A stretch of DNA of 64,000 nucleotides from Methanolacinia paynteri (lineage in GTDB: Archaea; Halobacteriota; Methanomicrobia; Methanomicrobiales; Methanomicrobiaceae): positions 253,820-317,819 of the forward strand of contig NZ_KN360928.1 in assembly GCF_000784355.1 (NCBI RefSeq), written 5' to 3'. How positions within the stretch are numbered: the stretch's first letter is position 1; every line of letters begins with the position of its first letter. The translations under genes were made by a program, and so were the position numbers. This document shows positions 60,023 to 64,000 of the stretch, piece after piece. The notes under the pieces are model-generated. The model had not been told where the DNA came from. It ran no database searches and worked only from the letters and a program-made list of their open reading frames with translations.

Positions 60023-61765
60023 TCAACCCTGATCCGCTGAACCGGGGCGGCGTTTCCAGACTCCTTTCGGTATATGTATCTCAAAAGAGGCTCCTTCACC
60101 AAAAACACCGTTTTCAGATATTTCGATTCCCGTAACCGACAGGAGTTCCCGGGAGAAGGCAAGGCCGAACCCTGTGTTCCTGCCGTAGCCATACGAGAAT
60201 ATCTTCTCTTTTTCTTCGTCAGAAATCCCGATGCCGTCGTCTTTTATTCTTAATATCAGGCTCCCGTCTTCCTGCTCTTCGGTAGAGATGACAATCTCTG
60301 TTATCTTTTTCCCATGTCTTATGGCGTTCTCGATCAGGCTGTAAAAAACCTTTTCAACAAGTGGATCTGCATAGATAAGGACCGGATCGATCTTCAGCCG
60401 GATTTGAACATCACCCCGGACCAGACTCTCTGCGGCACCGGAGATCTGCTCCCCGAGATCCTTCCACATCGGCTTTTCCAATCCGATATCATGATAACTC
60501 CGTGAAAATTCGATCTGTTTCATGACACGGTCAGTGATCTCGATCGATTTTCCGAGATACAGCTTCTCCTCCGGATCTTTCAGTTTATCATCAAGAAGGA
60601 AGAGATAACCGGACAGTGCAGTAATGAGGTTGCTGATATCATGCCGGGTAAGCTGCGAGAGCAGAGACAATTTGTCGTTTGCAACCCGGAGAGCATTTTC
60701 CGATGCCTTCCGCTCAGTTATATCCCTGACAATAAGCACGGCTCCTGAAGGATTCCCGTCCCTGTCCCGGACAACCGATCCTGAAACACTTATGTATCTT
60801 GTCGTTTTACCGGGGAGGCCGATTTCAAAATCGGATATTTCGCCCTTCTTTGTAATCAGATCCTTTATTGCTCCGTAATTCCCGGGAGAAACCAGCGATT
60901 CCGCAGATATGCCTGCAGGAGAGCTTTTCAGCGAAGGGAATATATTTTCCGCAGATTCATTGGCAGCAACGATATTACCTCCTGAATCGACAAGGATCAG
61001 GCCGTCAGGCATTGTCTTCATAATTTCAGGAACCGCCGTCTCGGGGCTCAGCACGAACAGCCCGTAATGCCTCATCGCGTATACTATCAGGATTGAAAGG
61101 AAGACAAAGCCGATAAAGACGAGATTCGGAATATAGATCCGAAATATCGGCAGCACGATTCCCGAGAGCATTCCAAAAAATATGGTGATGATAATGCCTG
61201 CAAACAAAAGACTGTTCTGCGTGTGTTTTATCCCCGGTTCAGTATACCTCCATGAGATAAATCCTACAAGAAAAGCCCACAGCATTATGAAAGCAGTATA
61301 TGATATTCCCACCAGGCAGAAGGGATTTTCATGCACAGGAAGATAGTAATAACCAATTTCAGGGCTGAATGCTGCGGTATAAAGGCAGCCTGTAAAAAGG
61401 CCGATGACAGAGATCAAAAGAGCGGTGAGATAGATGCATACTATAATTATTGTATTTCGCTTCTTATTGATACCCTGCAATTCTCCGGTAAATTCCAGGA
61501 TGAAATGCGAACCTATTGCTATGGTTAAAGGCCAGAAAGAACTGAATCTAAGCCAGAATTCAACTCCTTCAAGACTTGACGCCTGCCATATGAAAAACTC
61601 GCCCGTAGCCCAGTAAGTCGCCAGTACCATCACTGCCAGAAAGAGACGGTGCACATTAGACGAGGGTTTCAGGGCATAAACAAAAAATCCGATACCGCAG
61701 GTAATGAATGCTGAAATAAGGCAGAATCCGGCATTGAACAAAATGTCTGGAATTATCGGGGGCAT
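60023..61765 (-). CDS. 7TM-type sensor histidine kinase
   Basis: A 580-residue kinase: seven N-terminal helices (about 8-235) of the histidine-kinase 7TM type, PAS (about 245-360), dimerisation helix with His375 in LTRHDISNLI, the motif FSRSYHDIGLEKPMW, and HATPase_c with N box (ENAIRHG), D box (DDGIGISDEE) and G box (GFGLAF). ATG 61765 is preferred (AAGGT 8 nt upstream); ATG 61771 is too close to that site. No receiver adjacent. Confidence 0.88.
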   Translation of the reverse strand: MPPIIPDILFNAGFCLISAFITCGIGFFVYALKPSSNVHRLFLAVMVLATYWATGEFFIWQASSLEGVEFWLRFSSFWPLTIAIGSHFILEFTGELQGINKKRNTIIIVCIYLTALLISVIGLFTGCLYTAAFSPEIGYYYLPVHENPFCLVGISYTAFIMLWAFLVGFISWRYTEPGIKHTQNSLLFAGIIITIFFGMLSGIVLPIFRIYIPNLVFIGFVFLSILIVYAMRHYGLFVLSPETAVPEIMKTMPDGLILVDSGGNIVAANESAENIFPSLKSSPAGISAESLVSPGNYGAIKDLITKKGEISDFEIGLPGKTTRYISVSGSVVRDRDGNPSGAVLIVRDITERKASENALRVANDKLSLLSQLTRHDISNLITALSGYLFLLDDKLKDPEEKLYLGKSIEITDRVMKQIEFSRSYHDIGLEKPMWKDLGEQISGAAESLVRGDVQIRLKIDPVLIYADPLVEKVFYSLIENAIRHGKKITEIVISTEEQEDGSLILRIKDDGIGISDEEKEKIFSYGYGRNTGFGLAFSRELLSVTGIEISENGVFGEGASFEIHIPKGVWKRRPGSADQG

Positions 61766-62007
61766 GAACATTACCTTGTATGCTTCTTCCCGGGGCCGCC
61801 CGGGAGGTCGCCTTATTTTATTATTCCGTTTATCAGACTTAACAGATACCTGAATGCTTCCGGTATCCTGTTCTTGATTTTATAGTTCCTTAAGCCTGTA
61901 ATATTTAAATTGTTTTAATGAGGTAATGCTTCAGGTATTTCGCCTGCATCAGCTGTTATCGCTGAAAAAACCGCTTTCCATATGTTTTTGCATCTGTTTC
62001 GAATCTG

Positions 62008-62202
62008 CTAATCGTCAAAAACGAAAAGCTCCTCGATCGTCGTATCCAGTGTCTTTGCAACGTCATGGGCAAGTTTGAGGGAGGGATTGTACTTGCCCTT
62101 CTCAAGAAAGACAATCGTCTCTCTCCTTACGCCGACAGCCTCTGCAAGCTGCGCCTGGGTCATATCTTTCTTCGCCCGGAACTCCCGGATTCTTGTCTCC
62201 AT
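62008..62202 (-). CDS. Small XRE/HTH transcription regulator
   Basis: A 64-residue HTH protein ([20 protein letters not shown] ... [26 protein letters not shown]), essentially one DNA-binding domain. This form is typically found with DUF2178 membrane proteins, as here; the DUF2178 gene is 23 bp upstream in the same operon. It is the likely protein that binds the three 18-bp operators at 62821-62877. Confidence 0.9.
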   Translation of the reverse strand: METRIREFRAKKDMTQAQLAEAVGVRRETIVFLEKGKYNPSLKLAHDVAKTLDTTIEELFVFDD

Positions 62203-62225
62203 CCGTTATTCCCCCGGTCTCCGGC

Positions 62226-62792
62226 TCAATATACGTCACCCTTCCCCGAGAAGTACCACTGGAATACAACAGTGCTGAGGGGCATGAGCATTATCAGGAT
62301 CCCGAGAGCCGCACTGGCATCGATCTTTACGATATCAAGATATGAAAGCCAGAACATCACGATGACCGCAAGAAATGTCAGATACCATGAATACGATATC
62401 GCCCATGTTCCGATTTTCAGCGAACGTTCGTCCCTTATGTCCGAATCCGCAGATTTCCTCAAAGATGCAAAGCAGATTATGAACAGTATTATTCCACCGG
62501 TGATAAGGCCGGACCCGGTTGGTTCACCAGTGACGGAGTACGAAAATGCACTTAAAACAAATCCGGCGACGATCATTATCCCGCCGACAACAGCACCTGC
62601 ATAGTTGTACTCCTTCTTTTTCCCTGTTTTTACAGCGGTAACAGCTATAAGAAGCAGCACTATCATCCCGCCCCATACGACCGCATCCGCCGACAGCCCG
62701 CCTGTACTCAGGTATATCACAACAAGTGCGATTATTACCGCCACAATCCCGAAAATGTTTGTAAGGACAATTTTTCTCTTTCGATCTTCCAT
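62226..62792 (-). CDS. DUF2178 membrane protein
   Basis: A 188-residue protein with six hydrophobic helices in two groups separated by a charged loop containing D-I-R-D-E-R-S-L-K-I, the DUF2178 signature. The family partners with small HTH regulators, suggesting a sensing or signal-transfer role; ligand unknown. Translation starts at ATG 62792 after AGGCGA. The operon promoter and operators lie just upstream. Confidence 0.85.
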   Translation of the reverse strand: MEDRKRKIVLTNIFGIVAVIIALVVIYLSTGGLSADAVVWGGMIVLLLIAVTAVKTGKKKEYNYAGAVVGGIMIVAGFVLSAFSYSVTGEPTGSGLITGGIILFIICFASLRKSADSDIRDERSLKIGTWAISYSWYLTFLAVIVMFWLSYLDIVKIDASAALGILIMLMPLSTVVFQWYFSGKGDVY

Positions 62793-62820
62793 TTGCTTCG
62801 CCTTTCAGTCTTCAGTGTAT

Positions 62821-62877
62821 TGTTAGAAATTAGCAACACTTTGTTAGATCTATATAACATGTTAGAAGTATATAACA
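62821..62877. promoter_or_regulatory. Three tandem 18-bp palindromic operators with TATA boxes
   Basis: Copy A TGTTAGAAATTAGCAACA (62821-62838), copy B TGTTAGATCTATATAACA (62842-62859) and copy C TGTTAGAAGTATATAACA (62860-62877) are near-identical, each with TGTTA/TAACA (A: CAACA) arms; B and C abut. On the minus strand B and C contain TATA-like TTATATA, so bound repressor would block the promoter of the DUF2178/HTH operon. Confidence 0.7.
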
Positions 62878-63001
62878 GTTTTCAGATGACTCCTGAACAG
62901 TGCATTATAGTACCCGGGAAAATGTGATCTCTCTCCGCCATCTTATATTATATGACGAATGAAAGACAATTATAGAGCAGCAAAACAGCGGTAATCTGAA
63001 T

Positions 63002-63544
63002 ATGGCAACACAGGAGATAAAAGTCACCCAGGCGAGAATCGCCGTAATAATCGGAAAAGGCGGGGCTACAAAACGGAAGATCGAGAAAGAGACACAGACT
63101 GAAATATCTGTCGACAGCGAGGATGGCCTTGTCACGATAGAGGGGGAGGACGCCCCGCTGGTCCTCAAGGCCGCGGATATAATAACGGCAATCAACAGGG
63201 GTTTTTCGCCGAAAAGATCTTTCTGCCTCCTTGAGGACGAGGATATGATGCTGGACATCATCGACCTTACGGCCGCCTGCAAAAACCCGAAGCAGATGGA
63301 GAGGGTCAGAGGGAGAATCATAGGAAAGGCAGGAAAGGCCCGCGAACAGATCGAGGATATGACCGGTGCAGAAATATCGGTGCTCGGCAAGACAGTTGCG
63401 ATCATAGGCGGAATCGAACAGGTGAAGACGGCAAGGCATGCAATCGAGATGCTGATAGACGGTATGCCACATGAAAGTGTCTTTACCTACCTCGATAAGA
63501 AAAAGAAGGAAGCAAAAGCAAACATCTTCGATTATTATTACTGA
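63002..63544 (+). CDS. KH-domain RNA-binding protein (Dim2/Pno1-like)
   Basis: A 180-residue protein with two KH domains: V-I-I-G-K-G-G-A-T (15-23) and R-I-I-G-K-A-G-K-A-R (about 103-112). It is the archaeal Dim2/Pno1 counterpart that works with RIO1 and Nob1 in 16S rRNA maturation. Both GxxG loops are intact. A TATA-like TCTTATATTATATG lies about 50 bp upstream. Confidence 0.9.
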   Translation: MATQEIKVTQARIAVIIGKGGATKRKIEKETQTEISVDSEDGLVTIEGEDAPLVLKAADIITAINRGFSPKRSFCLLEDEDMMLDIIDLTAACKNPKQMERVRGRIIGKAGKAREQIEDMTGAEISVLGKTVAIIGGIEQVKTARHAIEMLIDGMPHESVFTYLDKKKKEAKANIFDYYY

Positions 63545-63571
63545 TATGCGGAATCAAAATCATGGCACTAT

Positions 63572-63645
63572 TTCCAGTGGAAAAAATTCCCTTTTCCCTT
63601 TGTAAATTTGATATAATAAACCTGAAAGACACTTTTCCACTGGAA
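63572..63645. promoter_or_regulatory. Palindrome pair flanking the hel308 promoter
   Basis: TTCCAGTGGAAAA (63572-63584) and TTTTCCACTGGAA (63633-63645) are perfect inverted copies, and each holds an 11-bp near-perfect palindrome TTCCA-S-TGGAA. Between them is a TATA box (GATATAATAAAC, about 63610-63621). This suggests two operators around one promoter. Confidence 0.55.
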
Positions 63646-63674
63646 GAGAAGGGGTCCGTCGGAGGGGCGGCCCA

Positions 63675-64000
63675 ATGAAACTGGAAGAGCTGGGCCTCCC
63701 TGAAAAACTTGTCTCCTCCTGCCTGAAGAGAGGCATCTCCGAGCTGTACCCTCCCCAGGCGGACTGTGTCGAAAAAGGGCTTTTGGAGGGGAAGAATCTC
63801 CTGATATCCATACCGACGGCGAGCGGAAAGACGCTTGTTGCAGAGATGGCGATGCACCGCCATGTCGCAAATCGCGGGAAGTGCCTCTACGTCGTTCCGC
63901 TGAAGGCTTTGGCATCCGAAAAATTCGAGGAATTTTCGGGAAAGGGGCCGAGGACAGGCATTGCAACGGGCGACTACGACAAAAAGGACGAATACCTCGG
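63675..64000 (+). CDS. hel308: Hel308/Hjm DNA repair helicase (5' part, runs off the window)
   Basis: The first 108 residues of a Ski2-like helicase. [20 protein letters not shown] and Y-P-P-Q-A-D form the Q-motif region, motif I is PTASGKT (residues 48-54), and P-L-K-A-L-A-S-E-K is motif Ia. This is the archaeal Hel308 family, acting on stalled forks. GGAGG lies 9 nt before ATG 63675. The gene continues past the window end. Confidence 0.9.
   Translation, partial: MKLEELGLPEKLVSSCLKRGISELYPPQADCVEKGLLEGKNLLISIPTASGKTLVAEMAMHRHVANRGKCLYVVPLKALASEKFEEFSGKGPRTGIATGDYDKKDEYL

Overview
The window reads as chromosomal DNA of a mesophilic methanogenic archaeon of the order Methanomicrobiales, most like the Methanoplanus/Methanolacinia group; genus and species are inference. 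Archaeal marks are RIO1 kinase, a KH-domain Dim2/Pno1-like protein, Hel308 helicase, type II glyceraldehyde-3-phosphate dehydrogenase, archaeal-type TyrRS, TATA-box promoters with leaderless or short-leader genes, and T-run terminators. The Methanomicrobiales marks are a DUF3821 surface protein, a PGF-CTERM-like propeller protein, and many PAS/GAF histidine kinases with a T-R-H-D-I phospho-acceptor box. No rRNA, tRNA, CRISPR array, IS element or prophage was seen.

Layout. 1-12 kb: ACT/metallo-beta-lactamase protein, response regulator and kinase with a coupled small membrane protein, LEA-2-like protein, AarF/ABC1 kinase, DUF3821 surface protein, winged-helix/PAS regulator, a structured intergenic element, and a secreted propeller protein. 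12-24.5 kb: Gap, an AT-rich TPR protein with a fresh 102-bp tandem duplication, a ModA-like lipoprotein, a 1565-residue multi-PAS/GAF kinase, an ABC-2 exporter and a membrane-anchored sugar dehydrogenase-like propeller. 24.5-27.3 kb: an AT-rich accessory patch with a Fic protein and a zinc-ribbon/HEPN-like protein; two near-identical 29-bp palindromic sites lie in this patch. 27.3-35.1 kb: hemerythrin, DUF6653 protein, ABC ATPase, ADP-ribosylglycohydrolase, a class V aminotransferase with a small partner, and a methyltransferase / radical SAM-binding-protein fusion / methyltransferase cluster. 35.2-46 kb: small surface and membrane proteins, photolyase, a degenerate kinase (pseudokinase) with an SBP sensor, a second ABC-2 exporter, a REC-PAS-GAF kinase and a SpoIIAA-like protein. 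46-58.5 kb: anion transporter, TyrRS, iron-sulfur flavoprotein, a Cache-HAMP protein, RIO1, another kinase, a decayed and an intact DUF2202 gene, an AbrB-like/ArsM pair, a C45 Ntn-hydrolase and a lipoprotein. 58.4-64 kb: MFS exporter, 7TM kinase, a DUF2178/XRE operon with three tandem 18-bp operators, the KH protein and the start of hel308.

The dominant theme is signal transduction. Five kinases share both the T-R-H-D-I box and a downstream F-x3-Y-x3-G-x3-P-x-W motif; a sixth keeps the second motif but has lost the histidine. Information-processing genes (rio1, KH, hel308, tyrS) sit among accessory genes. The most unusual items are the cytosolic radical SAM-binding-protein fusion, the Fic/HEPN patch with shared palindromes, the paired palindromes around the hel308 promoter, the pseudokinase, and the structured intergenic element near 10.5 kb.
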